Below are positions 1 to 8,724 of a DNA stretch of 64,000 nt, piece by piece. The DNA is taken from assembly GCF_000427905.1 (NCBI RefSeq), contig NZ_KE386604.1:248001-312000 (forward strand), in the 5' to 3' direction. Every line of letters starts with the position of its first letter. Position 1 is the stretch's first letter. The position numbers and the translations under genes are program-made. The stretch is from Thermocrispum agreste DSM 44070. GTDB taxonomy: Bacteria > Actinomycetota > Actinomycetes > Mycobacteriales > Pseudonocardiaceae. Below the pieces are notes generated by a model. It made no database searches and was not told the origin of the DNA. It worked only from the letters and a program-made list of their open reading frames with translations.

Positions 1-727
1 CCCGGGCACCCTCCTTGGCGTCCGCGGACTCGCGTACCGGCTGCACGTACTCGTGCTGCCGTTCGAACATCTCGTCCAGCGACCAGTCCTGCGAGCGCAT
101 GATCACCTGCTTCGACGCGGCCAGCGCGAGCGGTGCGTTGGCGGCGATCTCGTCGGCCAGCTCCAGCGCGGTGTCCAGCGCCTTTCCCGGCTCGGCCAGC
201 CGGTTGACCAAGTGCACCTCGGCCGCTTCGGTGGCTGGCCACATCCGGCCGGTCAGCACCAGTTCCATGGCCAGGTGGTACGGGATGCGACGCTGCAGCC
301 GCAGCAGGCCCCCCGCCGCGGCGGTCAGGCCGCGCTTGACCTCGGGCAGCCCGAACTTCGCCTCGCGCGACGCCACGACCAGATCGCACGCCAGCACGAT
401 TTCGAAGCCACCGGCCAGGGCGTACCCTTCGACGGCGGCGATGAGCGGCTTGCGCGGCGGCTGCTGCACCAGGCCCGCGAAACCGCGGCCTTCCACCACC
501 GGCCGCTCGCCGCGGGCGAACCCCTTGAGGTCCATTCCCGAGCAGAACGTCCGGTTCGCGCCGGTGATCACGCCGACGCTCAGGTCGGACCTGCTGTCCA
601 GCTGGTCGAGCGCATCGGCGATCTCGTGCGCCATCCGCAGTGACATCGCGTTGCGTGCTTCCGGGCGGTTCATCTCCAGCACCAGCACGCGGCCGCGCTC
701 GGAGACCTTCAGCTGCGGTTCGCTCAT
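1..727 (-). CDS. Enoyl-CoA hydratase/isomerase (crotonase), 3' end cut by window edge
   Basis: Reading the minus strand from ATG at 727 gives 242 residues and runs off the left edge without a stop. It is a crotonase fold that would hydrate a 2-enoyl-CoA during beta-oxidation. The oxyanion-hole segment TFCSGMDLKG is followed by ALAGGFEIVLACD and FGLPEVKRG, which carry glutamates where mitochondrial enoyl-CoA hydratase has its two catalytic glutamates, so it is probably an active hydratase. Its ATG overlaps the stop of the upstream SDR gene by 4 bases (ATGA), implying translational coupling in the thiolase-SDR-crotonase operon. Substrate is unknown; an isomerase role cannot be excluded. Confidence 0.9.
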   Translation of the reverse strand, partial: MSEPQLKVSERGRVLVLEMNRPEARNAMSLRMAHEIADALDQLDSRSDLSVGVITGANRTFCSGMDLKGFARGERPVVEGRGFAGLVQQPPRKPLIAAVEGYALAGGFEIVLACDLVVASREAKFGLPEVKRGLTAAAGGLLRLQRRIPYHLAMELVLTGRMWPATEAAEVHLVNRLAEPGKALDTALELADEIAANAPLALAASKQVIMRSQDWSLDEMFERQHEYVQPVRESADAKEGAR

Positions 728-1482
728 CGTGGCGCCATCCTGATCGCGCCGTCGAGACGGATGGTCTCGCCGTTGAGGTACGGGTTCTCGATGATCTGCT
801 GGGCCAGCATCGCAAACTCGTCCGGCCTGCCCAGTCGCGCCGGGTTGGGGACCTGGGCGGCGAGACGGTCTTTGATCTCCTGCGAGAACCGCGCCAGGAT
901 CGGCGTGTCGAACACCCCCGGCGCGATCGAGTTGACCCGGATGTACTTGTTCGCCAGGTCGCGGGCGGCGACCAGGGTCATCCCGACGACGCCCGCCTTG
1001 GCGGAGGCGTAGGGGATCTGGCCCACCTGGCCCTCCCAGGCGGCGACCGACGCGGTGAGCACGCAGACACCGCGCTCGCCGCCGACGACCTCGTTCTTGG
1101 CCATCCGGGCCGCTGTCAGGCGCAGCACGTTGAACGTCCCGACGAGGTTAATGTCGACCAGCTGCCGGTAGAGGTCGAGAGCTCCTGGTGAGCCGTCCCG
1201 GTCGACCAAGCGGACGGTGCCGCCTTTGCCCGCGCAGTGCACCAGGGCCCGCAGCGGCGCCCGCTGCTCCGCGGCGTCGAGCGCGGAGCCGACCGCCGCC
1301 GGGTCCGTGACGTCGCCATGGGTGAACGTGCCGCCGATCTCCGCGGCCAGCTCCTTGCCGAGCTCTTCATTGAGGTCGAGGACGACCACGTGGGCGCCGG
1401 ACTTGGCGAGCCTGCGCGACGTCGCGGCGCCGAGACCGGACGCCCCACCGGTGACCAGAGCGGAGGCGTTGCTGAGGTGCAC
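724..1482 (-). CDS. HSD10-like 3-hydroxyacyl-CoA dehydrogenase (SDR)
   Basis: A 252-residue short-chain dehydrogenase. The GTG start at 1482 has GAAGGAG about 7 bases upstream; the open frame extends further but without a better site. It shows the cofactor motif TGGASGLG near residue 10, the core CAG, and the catalytic Tyr/Lys in YASAKAG. The inserted segment after VHCAGKGG and the [15 protein letters not shown] block are typical of HSD10-type short-chain L-3-hydroxyacyl-CoA dehydrogenases, which use NAD. It probably performs the third step of beta-oxidation between the flanking crotonase and thiolase. It lies 28 bases after the thiolase stop. Exact chain or ring specificity cannot be read from sequence. 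Confidence 0.88.
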   Translation of the reverse strand: MHLSNASALVTGGASGLGAATSRRLAKSGAHVVVLDLNEELGKELAAEIGGTFTHGDVTDPAAVGSALDAAEQRAPLRALVHCAGKGGTVRLVDRDGSPGALDLYRQLVDINLVGTFNVLRLTAARMAKNEVVGGERGVCVLTASVAAWEGQVGQIPYASAKAGVVGMTLVAARDLANKYIRVNSIAPGVFDTPILARFSQEIKDRLAAQVPNPARLGRPDEFAMLAQQIIENPYLNGETIRLDGAIRMAPR

Positions 1483-1510
1483 GGAAGTTCTCCTTCGACG
1501 GGGAAGCGGG

Positions 1511-2716
1511 TCACAGTCGCTCGATGATCGTGGCGTTGGCCATGCCACCTGCCTCGCACATGACCTGGAGGCCGAAGCGCTGGTCGTTGTCCTCCAGTGC
1601 GTGCAGCATCGTCGTCATCAGCCGGGCACCCGACGCACCGAGCGGATGGCCGAGGGCGATCGCGCCACCCCGGGGGTTGAGCCGCTCGGGATTGCCCTTG
1701 CAGTCCTTCAGCCAGGCCAGCGGCACCGGCGCGAACGCCTCGTTGACCTCGACGTGGTCGATCTCCTCCAGCGTGAGGCCGGCGCGAGCCAGCACCTTCC
1801 CGGTGGCCGGGATCGGGCCGGTCAGCATCAGCAGCGGGTCGCTGCCCACCACCGCCATGCTGTGAATCCGGGCCCGCGGGCGCAGGCCGAGCGCTTCCGC
1901 CTTCGCGCGCGACATCAGCAACAACGCGCTGGCGCCGTCGCTGATCTGCGACGAGTTCCCGGCGGTGGTCGACCAGGTCAGCTGCGGGAAGCGCCGGGCA
2001 AGGTCCGGTGAGTGGAAGGCCGGCTTCAGCCCGGCCAGCTTCTCCGGCGTGGTGCCGCGGCGGATCGTCTCGTCGGCAGTGACCACACCGTTCGGGGTGG
2101 TCACCGGCACGATCTCGCGGTCGAAGGCGCCTGCGTCCTGCGCCGCGGCGGCGCGGGCATGCGACTGGGTGGCGTACTCGTCGAGCTCGGCGCGGGTGAA
2201 GCCCCATTCGGCCGTGACCAGTTCGGAGGCCACGCCCTGGGACACCAAGCCGGGGGCGTAGCGTTCGTTCACGCCTGCGCCGAACGGATCTGCTCCCATG
2301 CGCGCCGACCCCATCACCACCCGGCTCATCGACTCGACCCCGCCTGCCACCACGATGTCGGCGTCCCCGGAACGGATCGCCTGCGCGGCGAAGTGGACGG
2401 CTTGCTGGCTGGAACCGCACTTGCGGTCGATCGTCGTCGCGGGCACGTGCTCGGGGAACCCGGCGGCGAGCCACGCCATCCGTCCGGGGGTGGCGGACTG
2501 CTCGCCGACCTGGGACACGCAGCCGACGATGACGTCGTCCACCGTGCCCGGATCGACCTGCGGGGTGCGGGCGAGGAGTCCTTGCAGGGTCTGCGCCAGC
2601 AGGTCGACCGGATGAACCCCGCTGAGCGCGCCGTCGGCTTTGCCGCGGCCGACCGGGGTACGTACGGCGGCCACGATCACCGCATCACGTGGGCCAGCTG
2701 GTTGCGGGTGAGCCAT
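1511..2716 (-). CDS. Acetyl-CoA acyltransferase (thiolase)
   Basis: A 401-residue thiolase of full family length. The nucleophilic cysteine is Cys100 in DRKCGSSQQA, the catalytic His is His357 in GHPLGASGAR, and the second active Cys is Cys387 in CEAGGMANA. The CGSSQQA form resembles FadA5-type degradative thiolases rather than biosynthetic acetoacetyl-CoA thiolases, so it most likely cleaves a 3-ketoacyl-CoA and releases acetyl- or propionyl-CoA. It is the first gene of a minus-strand operon with the HSD10-like dehydrogenase and crotonase, divergent from two acyl-CoA dehydrogenases. FadA5-like steroid specificity is a guess from the local motif only. Confidence 0.92.
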   Translation of the reverse strand: MAHPQPAGPRDAVIVAAVRTPVGRGKADGALSGVHPVDLLAQTLQGLLARTPQVDPGTVDDVIVGCVSQVGEQSATPGRMAWLAAGFPEHVPATTIDRKCGSSQQAVHFAAQAIRSGDADIVVAGGVESMSRVVMGSARMGADPFGAGVNERYAPGLVSQGVASELVTAEWGFTRAELDEYATQSHARAAAAQDAGAFDREIVPVTTPNGVVTADETIRRGTTPEKLAGLKPAFHSPDLARRFPQLTWSTTAGNSSQISDGASALLLMSRAKAEALGLRPRARIHSMAVVGSDPLLMLTGPIPATGKVLARAGLTLEEIDHVEVNEAFAPVPLAWLKDCKGNPERLNPRGGAIALGHPLGASGARLMTTMLHALEDNDQRFGLQVMCEAGGMANATIIERL

Positions 2717-2858
2717 GACTATTGCTTATCATGATTGTCATCTCTGTGTCCATGAGCCAGTGAGTCTCCGATGTCGTGGGCAGTCGGCAGCGTGGCCGCC
2801 TTGTTGACACCGGCTCACCAAATCCATAATAATCATTAACAACCAAGGAGGTGAGTCC
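2717..2858. promoter_or_regulatory. Divergent promoter region between thiolase and acyl-CoA dehydrogenase operons
   Basis: This 142-base gap must drive both operons. It holds AT-rich islands in GC-rich surroundings: TTATCATGATTGTCAT around 2727-2742, with an 8-base palindrome ATCATGAT, and ATAATAATCATTAAC around 2826-2840. The same ATGATT/AATCAT core recurs at 8685-8691 and 11073-11079 in the cluster, so these are candidate binding sites for the local GntR regulator. A strong Shine-Dalgarno AAGGAGG at 2845-2851 serves the GTG at 2859. Operator function is inferred. Confidence 0.45.
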
Positions 2859-4010
2859 GTGTCGGACCAGCACGCGGAGATCCGGCAGCTCGCTGCCCGG
2901 GTGGCGCGAGAGATCTACGAGCCCATGGCCGAGTCGCTGGACGTCAACCGGACACCGCTGCCGAAGGAGGAGCGGCTTCGGCTCGGTGACCTCGGGTTCC
3001 TGGGGATCGCGCATCCGGAGAAGTACGGTGGCGCAGGCGCCCCGCTGGAGCAGGCGCTGATCGTCATCGAGGAGCTGGCCAAGGTCTGCCGCCCCGCCGC
3101 GTTCCAGGTGTTCGAGGCGAACACCGGCCCGGCACAGGTGATCACCCACCTCGGTACCGAGGAGCAGCGCCAGCGCTGGCTGCCCGACATCATCAGCGGC
3201 CGCAAGACGATGGCCGTGGCCATCTCCGAGCCGCACGCCGGATCCGCGGCGACCGACATGCGCACCACGGCCAAGGAGGTCGACGGCAAGCTCATCATCA
3301 ACGGCACCAAGCGGTGGATCTCCAACGGCGGCGAGGCCGAGCTGTACCTGCTGTACTGCCGGCTGTCCGACGCTCCCGGTTCGAAGGGCATCGGGGCGGT
3401 CGTGGTGGAGAAGGGCACGCCGGGATTCACCTTCGGGGCCAGCGAGCGGCTGATGGGCTTCCGCGGGATTCCGTCGGCCGACCTGTACTTCGACAACGTC
3501 GAGGTGCCGCTCGACAACGTCGTCGTCCCGGCGGGTTCGTTCGGCAAGCTGTTCCGGATCTTCTCGATCGAACGGCTGGGCAACACCACCATGAGCCTGG
3601 CCATCGGGCAGGCCGCGCTGGACAAGACGCTGCAGTACGTCCAGGAGCGCGAGCAGTTCGGCAAGCCGCTGGTGGAGTTCCAGGCGATCCAGGTCATGGT
3701 GGCCGACATGGTGCTCGACGTGGAGGCCGCACGACTGCTGCGCGACCGAGCCGCCGCTTCCGCGCGGAAAACCGGCATCCCCGATCCGCTCCAGGTGTCG
3801 CTTGCCAAGTGCGCGGCGAACGAGATGGCCAAGCGAGTCACCGACCTGGCCATGCAAATCCACGGTGGCAACGGCTACACCGAGGAGTACGGTCTGGAAC
3901 GCCTGCACCGTGACTCGCACGGCTGGGCGATCGCGGGCGGCACGCCGACGATGCAGCGCATCCGCATCGTCTCCGAGCTCCTCGGCCGCAAGTTCGATCA
4001 GCGCCGCTGA
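2859..4010 (+). CDS. Acyl-CoA dehydrogenase, IVD-type catalytic base
   Basis: A 383-residue flavin-dependent acyl-CoA dehydrogenase starting at GTG 2859 behind AAGGAGG. It shows AISEPHAGSA and the NGTKRWISNGG flavin-binding blocks, and REQFGKPL. The usual C-terminal catalytic Glu (YEGT) is replaced: the matching segment reads AIAGGTPTMQ. A Glu in FSIERL (Glu238) sits where isovaleryl-CoA dehydrogenase keeps its base, so the protein may be active with that residue. It is the first gene of a four-gene plus-strand operon, 33 bases ahead of a second acyl-CoA dehydrogenase with the canonical base. Branched or cyclic acyl-CoA is a plausible substrate, but this is inferred. Confidence 0.9.
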   Translation: MSDQHAEIRQLAARVAREIYEPMAESLDVNRTPLPKEERLRLGDLGFLGIAHPEKYGGAGAPLEQALIVIEELAKVCRPAAFQVFEANTGPAQVITHLGTEEQRQRWLPDIISGRKTMAVAISEPHAGSAATDMRTTAKEVDGKLIINGTKRWISNGGEAELYLLYCRLSDAPGSKGIGAVVVEKGTPGFTFGASERLMGFRGIPSADLYFDNVEVPLDNVVVPAGSFGKLFRIFSIERLGNTTMSLAIGQAALDKTLQYVQEREQFGKPLVEFQAIQVMVADMVLDVEAARLLRDRAAASARKTGIPDPLQVSLAKCAANEMAKRVTDLAMQIHGGNGYTEEYGLERLHRDSHGWAIAGGTPTMQRIRIVSELLGRKFDQRR

Positions 4011-4043
4011 AAGCGCCTGCCGATCGCGAGAAAGGGACACATC

Positions 4044-5186
4044 GTGGAAGCTGGGCAGCTGTTCGATCTCGGTGTGCAGCACCGCAAGGTCCGGGAGGTG
4101 GCCCGCGAGGTCGCGGCGAAGGTCGAACCGTTCGCGGCGGAGGCCGACGAGGCGGTCACCGTGCACCAGGGGTGCCTCGACGCGCTGCGAGCCAGCGGTC
4201 TGGCCAGGTACGTGGTCCCCGCGGCCTACGGCGGGCACGACGACGTGCTCGACCCGCTGACGATCGCCGTGATCCGGGAGGCGCTGATGTACACGTCGGC
4301 GCACCTGGACTCGATGTTCGGCATGCAGGGCGTGGGCAGCTACTCGCTGTCGGTCGGCGGCACGGAGGAACTGAAGCGGCAGTGGCTGCCCAAGGTGGCC
4401 AGCCTCGACGCCATCGCAGGCCTGGCGCTGACCGAGCCCGAGGTGGGCTCCGACCTGCGCGCGATCACCACCAGGATGACGGCCGACGGCGACGAGCTGG
4501 TGATCAACGGGCGCAAGTCGTTCATCACCAACGGGGGAGCTGCGGCCTTCTACTGCACCCTGGTGCGCGAGGGTGACGGCTGGTCGATGGTGCTGATCCC
4601 GGGCGACGCCCCCGGGCTGCAGATCGAGCGCGGCGCCGACCTGATAGCGCCGCACATCCTCGGCGAGCTGACCTTCACCGACGTGCGGGTTCCGGCCAGC
4701 CACCGCCTCGGCGTGCCGGGCAAGGCGTTCTCCCTGATGCTGCAGACGCTGGCCGTCTTCCGCGTGTCCGTCGCGGGGTCCGCGGTCGGCCTCGCCCAGG
4801 CGGCGCTGGACGAAGCCAAGGCGCACGTGCTGCGGCGCGAGCAGTTCGGCAGGCCGCTGATCGAGCTCGGCGCGGTCGGGCAGAAGCTGGCCCAGTCGTG
4901 GACCGACGTCGAGGCTGCGCGGGCTTTCGTCTACCGCGCCGCGTCGCTGGCCAAGAGCGACCCGCTCGGGCATCTGGACTTCTCGTCGATGGCGAAGGTG
5001 CACGCGACCGAAGCCGCGGCGGCCGTGGTGGACCGGTCGCTGCAGGTCATGGGCCGGTTCGGGCTCGTGCGCGGATCCAAGATCGAACGGCTCTACCGCA
5101 ACGCCCGCCCGCTGCGGATCTACGAAGGCGCCACCGAGGTGCTGCTGGACTCGCTCGCCCGCCGGCTGGCGAAGGGAGGCCGGTGA
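4044..5186 (+). CDS. Acyl-CoA dehydrogenase, canonical catalytic Glu
   Basis: A 380-residue acyl-CoA dehydrogenase beginning with GTG after AAAGGG. It carries LTEPEVGSDL, NGRKSFITNGG, REQFGRPL and the C-terminal IYEGATEV, in which Glu361 is the expected base that removes the alpha proton. FAD is the cofactor and electrons would go to electron-transfer flavoprotein. Pairing with a divergent paralogue directly upstream resembles the FadE pairs of actinobacterial sterol and side-chain degradation that form heteromers; whether these two do so is inference. Its stop TGA shares one base with the ATG of the following SDR (TGATG), so translation is coupled. Confidence 0.92.
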   Translation: MEAGQLFDLGVQHRKVREVAREVAAKVEPFAAEADEAVTVHQGCLDALRASGLARYVVPAAYGGHDDVLDPLTIAVIREALMYTSAHLDSMFGMQGVGSYSLSVGGTEELKRQWLPKVASLDAIAGLALTEPEVGSDLRAITTRMTADGDELVINGRKSFITNGGAAAFYCTLVREGDGWSMVLIPGDAPGLQIERGADLIAPHILGELTFTDVRVPASHRLGVPGKAFSLMLQTLAVFRVSVAGSAVGLAQAALDEAKAHVLRREQFGRPLIELGAVGQKLAQSWTDVEAARAFVYRAASLAKSDPLGHLDFSSMAKVHATEAAAAVVDRSLQVMGRFGLVRGSKIERLYRNARPLRIYEGATEVLLDSLARRLAKGGR

Positions 5187-5935
5187 TGGATCTCGGACTG
5201 GAAGGCAGTGTCGTCCTGGTGACCGGGGCCAGTCGGGGCCTCGGTGCCGCGATGGCGATCGCCCTGGCCAGGGAAGGCGCCACCGTGGTGGCGGCCGCGC
5301 GCTCGAAGGACGCTCTGGCCGAAGTCGCCGCGCAGGGCGAGGGTCGGATCAGCACCGCGACAGTGGACATGCGCGACGAGTCGTCCGTCAAGCAGCTCGT
5401 GCCTGAGGTGCTGGACCGTCATGGCCGCATCGACGGGCTGATCAACAATGCCGGGATCGCGCCCGCGGGCAAATTCGCCACCCAGGACCCCGAGGTGTGG
5501 AAGGACGTGATGACGGTCAACGTCATCGCCCCCATGATGCTCGCGCAAGCGGCGGGCAGGCAGATGATCGAGCAGGGGGCGGGGCGCATCGTCAACATCG
5601 CCTCGACCACCGGTGTGCGCGGCAAGCCGTACCTCGTGCCGTACTCGACGTCCAAGGGCGCGGTGGTGCGCTTCACCGAGGCGCTGGCCGCCGAATGGGC
5701 GAGCAAGAACGTGCAGGTCAACTGCATCGCGCCGGGAGCGTTCGTGACCGAGGCACAGAAGGCGGTGACCGAATCGCCGGAACTGTACGCCAAGCGGATC
5801 GCGAAGATCCCGATGAAACGGATGGCGGACCCCGCGGAGATCGTGCCGCTGACCTGCCTGCTCGTCTCGCCCCTGTCGTCCTTCACCACGGGGGCGATCT
5901 TCGTCATCGACGGCGGTGAGTCCGGAAAGCTGTGA
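5186..5935 (+). CDS. Short-chain dehydrogenase/reductase (FabG-like)
   Basis: A 249-residue classical SDR. It has TGASRGLG for NAD(P) binding, NNAG, the catalytic Ser in IASTTGV, YSTSKGA with Tyr and Lys, and the C-terminal IDGGESGKL. The ATG at 5186 overlaps the previous stop by one base and has GGGAGG 8 bases upstream, so the longer upstream open frame is not used. In this operon it probably oxidises a 3-hydroxyacyl-CoA or a ring alcohol produced after the dehydrogenation and hydration steps, making it partly redundant with the HSD10-like enzyme on the other strand. The sequence does not decide between NAD and NADP. Confidence 0.9.
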   Translation: MDLGLEGSVVLVTGASRGLGAAMAIALAREGATVVAAARSKDALAEVAAQGEGRISTATVDMRDESSVKQLVPEVLDRHGRIDGLINNAGIAPAGKFATQDPEVWKDVMTVNVIAPMMLAQAAGRQMIEQGAGRIVNIASTTGVRGKPYLVPYSTSKGAVVRFTEALAAEWASKNVQVNCIAPGAFVTEAQKAVTESPELYAKRIAKIPMKRMADPAEIVPLTCLLVSPLSSFTTGAIFVIDGGESGKL

Positions 5936-5954
5936 CGACCGAGAGGATGTCCGC

Positions 5955-6752
5955 GTGATCATCGACGCCCACACCCACGTCTGGCCCGACAGGATCGCCA
6001 AGATCGCGCTCGACAACAACCGGGTGCCGGGACTGCAAGCCCGCGGCGACGGCACCGTCGGCGGGCTGACCGAGGACATGCGGCGCAGCGGCGTCGACGT
6101 CAGTTGCTGCCTGGCCATCGCCAATCAGGCCAAGCACGTCGACTCGGTCAACCGGTTCGTGGCCGGGATCGCGGACGACCACCACGTGCCGTTCGGGACG
6201 GTGCACGTCGACCTGAGCGTGGAGGAGAACATCGCCAGCCTGCAGCGCCACGGCGTGCGGGCGGTGAAGATCCACCCGCTGTTCCAGCGGTTCGCGCTGG
6301 ACGACAAGCGGCTGTGGGAGATCTTCGACGCGTTCGGCAGTGACTACGTGGTGATCGTGCACGTTGGTGAGGGCGGCGACGCGTACACCAACAGCCTGTC
6401 GAGCCCGAAAATGATCCGCGACATCGCCCGGCAGTTTCCCGGCCTGCGGCTGGTGGCCTGCCACTTCGGCGGCTACAAGATCCTCGACGACGCCGAGGAG
6501 ATGCTGGCAGGTGCCGACGTGGTGCTCGAGACGTCCTGGCCGCCGTCGCTGGCCCGGCTGCGCCCGGAGCGGGTGCGCAACCTGATCCGCAAGCACGGCG
6601 CGGAGCGGATCGTGTTCGGCTCCGACTGGCCGATGACCAGCCCCGGGGACGAGATCCGGGCCATCGAGGCGCTGGGCTTGTCCGACGACGAGACGAAGCT
6701 GGTCCTCGGCGGGACCCTGGCCGAGCTGTTGGGCGACCGGCTGCCGGGCTGA
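5955..6752 (+). CDS. Amidohydrolase family 2 (ACMSD-like TIM barrel)
   Basis: A 265-residue metal-dependent hydrolase. The GTG start at 5955 has GAGAGGA 7 bases upstream. Metal ligands are visible as HTH in DAHTHVW at the N terminus, the central His in IVHVGEGG and CHFGG, and the Asp in FGSDWPMTSP near the C terminus. Members of this family include decarboxylases such as ACMSD and gamma-resorcylate decarboxylase, and C-C or C-N hydrolases. As last gene of the acyl-CoA dehydrogenase operon it may open a ring or decarboxylate an intermediate, but the reaction cannot be read from sequence. Confidence 0.85.
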   Translation: MIIDAHTHVWPDRIAKIALDNNRVPGLQARGDGTVGGLTEDMRRSGVDVSCCLAIANQAKHVDSVNRFVAGIADDHHVPFGTVHVDLSVEENIASLQRHGVRAVKIHPLFQRFALDDKRLWEIFDAFGSDYVVIVHVGEGGDAYTNSLSSPKMIRDIARQFPGLRLVACHFGGYKILDDAEEMLAGADVVLETSWPPSLARLRPERVRNLIRKHGAERIVFGSDWPMTSPGDEIRAIEALGLSDDETKLVLGGTLAELLGDRLPG

Positions 6753-7247
6753 CGCCCGGCGATGGTTCCGCCGAGCAGGCGACCGGCTGCCGCGTGGGCG
6801 GTTGCCGGGCGGCTTTCGGGTGCGCGGGTGGTGGTTGATGGCCGGGCGTGTGGTCGGTGGTTGGTTGCTGTGCTGGGGCGGTTGTGGCTGTCGTGCTTGG
6901 TGATTCGTGATCGGATGTTGCGCGGGTGGCTGGCGTGCTGGCGGCCGAGCGGCTTCCGCCCATGCGGTCGGCCACTGACTGCCGACCATGGTGCCGATGG
7001 TCAGCTACTGCGCCGGCAGCCGCTGCGTGGCCACCGGGCAGCGGCCGCTGACCGCGATGCTGGCCACGGGGCATCGCGATTCCCGCGTTCCCAGTGATCG
7101 CGATGCCACGGTCGTGCGCAGCGGCGACTGCCTCGGAGGCGACTGGTCGGTTCTTCCCAAACAGCACACGGGCCGGCCACCCGCTGATCGGGCGGGCAGC
7201 CGGCCCCGCGCGCCGACGGCACCCCCGCTGCCGTCGACGGCTCGCGC
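6753..7247. other. Non-coding gap between convergent genes, G+T-skewed plus strand
   Basis: No convincing gene was found in this 495-base gap. From about 6780 to 6960 the plus strand is strikingly rich in G and T and poor in C (runs such as GTGGTCGGTGGTTGGTTG), unlike neighbouring coding DNA. The open frames across it have no Shine-Dalgarno and no recognisable sequence. It ends with a hairpin listed separately. Confidence 0.5.
7071..7106. terminator. Hairpin between convergent amidohydrolase and P450 genes
   Basis: Perfect 10-base arms GCATCGCGAT (7071-7080) and ATCGCGATGC (7097-7106) flank a 16-base loop. It lies between two converging transcription units and may end one or both. There is no U-tract, as is common in actinomycetes. 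Confidence 0.45.
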
Positions 7248-8534
7248 TCACCGCTTCGCCGGAGTGAACTCCACCAGCAGCTCGGGCACGCTCCGGGTGT
7301 ACAAACCGGCTTCCTTCGGGACGAAGCCGTCCTGATAGCGCAGGTCGTGCAGGTTGTCGAGCACCAGGTTCAGCGCCGTCTGCATCTCGCGCCGCGCCAG
7401 CAACGAGCCCACGCAGAAGTGCCTGCCCAGGATGAACTGCACGTGGTTGGCCGCGCCACTGAACGCCTTCGCGACGTCGAGGTCCTCGCGGAAGATGTTG
7501 AACTCGTCGGGGTCTTTGAACTGCCGGTCGTCCCGGTTGGCCGCGCTCAGCATCATGATGCACGTCGAGCCCTTCGGGATGGTCGTGCCGTGCAGCTCCA
7601 CGTCCTCCTCGGTCTGGCGCATGATCATGTGCACCGGGCCGGAGTGGCGCAGCGTCTCGGCGATGGCGTTGTCCACCAGGCTGCGGTCCTTGCGCACCGC
7701 TTCCATCTGGTCCGGGTGGTCGATGAGGTTGCGGAACATGTTGGCGGTCGCCTTGTCCGTGGTCTCACCACCCGCGACCAGCAGCAGGCTGACGAACGCC
7801 TTGATCTCCTCGTCGGACATTCGGTGCCCGTCGACCTCGGCCTGGCACAGCCGGGTCAGCAGGTCCTCGCCGTCGCCGGTCCGGCGCTCGGCGATGATCG
7901 GCATCATGTAGTCGCGCAGCTCCTGCCGGGTTTGCTGGGCCCGAGCCGTGATCTCGGGATCGCCTGCCAGGTTGTTCAGGTGCGCCATGATCGACTGGTA
8001 CCACTTGTGGAACCGGTCGTGGTCGCTCTTCGGCAGGCCGAGCATGTCGACCATCACGTTGATCGGGAACCACGTGGAGAAGTCCTCGACCAGGTCGGCT
8101 TTGCCCACCGACGAGATCCCGTCCACCAGCTGCTGCCCCGCCCGCTGGAGGACGCCGTCGAGCAGCCGGGTGGCGTTGGCCATGATCACCGGCATGAAGC
8201 GCTCGAGCCCCTTGCCGCGGAAGAACGGGTTCAGCAAGGCCCGGTGCCGCGAGTGCTCGGTGCCCTCCATCTGCAAGATCGTCCTGCCGTGGATCGGCTC
8301 CAGCTGCCACTCGTAGTTGCGGCTGGAGAAAACCGGGTTGCGGAACGCGTTGGCGCAGTCCTCGAAGCGGCTGATCAGGTAGCTGTTCGTGGCCTCGTGG
8401 TACAGCACCGGGTACTCGTCGCGGAGCACCCGATAGAAGGGGTACGGGTTCTCGGCGAACTCCGGGGACAGGATGTCCGGCGCCGCGTCCGCCGCTTTGG
8501 TGGTGGTCACTCGGGTCACCTCGTTGCTCGTCAC
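7248..8534 (-). CDS. Cytochrome P450
   Basis: A 428-residue bacterial class I P450. It has the I-helix oxygen-activation motif VAGGETTDKA, the K-helix ETLRHSG (ExxR), and the haem loop FILGRHFCVG with the thiolate ligand Cys374. The N terminus has no membrane anchor, so it is soluble and needs a separate ferredoxin and reductase; neither is adjacent. The annotated GTG start (8534) has only a weak Shine-Dalgarno; GTG at residue 8 is an alternative. It is divergent from a mycofactocin-type dehydrogenase, suggesting it makes the alcohol that enzyme oxidises. Substrate is unknown; terpenoid- or steroid-like compounds are plausible from context. Confidence 0.93.
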   Translation of the reverse strand: MTSNEVTRVTTTKAADAAPDILSPEFAENPYPFYRVLRDEYPVLYHEATNSYLISRFEDCANAFRNPVFSSRNYEWQLEPIHGRTILQMEGTEHSRHRALLNPFFRGKGLERFMPVIMANATRLLDGVLQRAGQQLVDGISSVGKADLVEDFSTWFPINVMVDMLGLPKSDHDRFHKWYQSIMAHLNNLAGDPEITARAQQTRQELRDYMMPIIAERRTGDGEDLLTRLCQAEVDGHRMSDEEIKAFVSLLLVAGGETTDKATANMFRNLIDHPDQMEAVRKDRSLVDNAIAETLRHSGPVHMIMRQTEEDVELHGTTIPKGSTCIMMLSAANRDDRQFKDPDEFNIFREDLDVAKAFSGAANHVQFILGRHFCVGSLLARREMQTALNLVLDNLHDLRYQDGFVPKEAGLYTRSVPELLVEFTPAKR

Positions 8535-8724
8535 TGCTGCGGTCGTCGGTCGTCGCTTAGTGCATCACTAGGCGAATGATGAATACCATACGATTCTATG
8601 GCATACACCACAACCGAACGTTGCACGAACGGGTGACGGTCGACCACGGAACGTGGCCATTGCCAACAGTGGCATTCACTGATAATGATTGCCCTTAACG
8701 CCGACATCACGGAGGTGCTCAGTC
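8535..8724. promoter_or_regulatory. Divergent P450 / SDR promoter region with inverted repeats
   Basis: The 190-base gap is AT-rich. It contains an imperfect palindrome ATACCATA-6-TATGGCAT (8583-8604), a TAGTG-CAT-CACTA element (about 8556-8568), TGCCA-4-TGGCA (8661-8674) and an AATGATTG motif (8684-8691) shared with other promoters of the cluster. The SDR Shine-Dalgarno CGGAGG is at 8710-8715. These are operator candidates only; no regulator has been tied to them. Confidence 0.4.

Noticed and set aside
2685-5003. A 772-codon minus-strand open frame
   Set aside because: Antisense to the two acyl-CoA dehydrogenases, which have clear motifs and starts; the frame reads as GC-rich noise.
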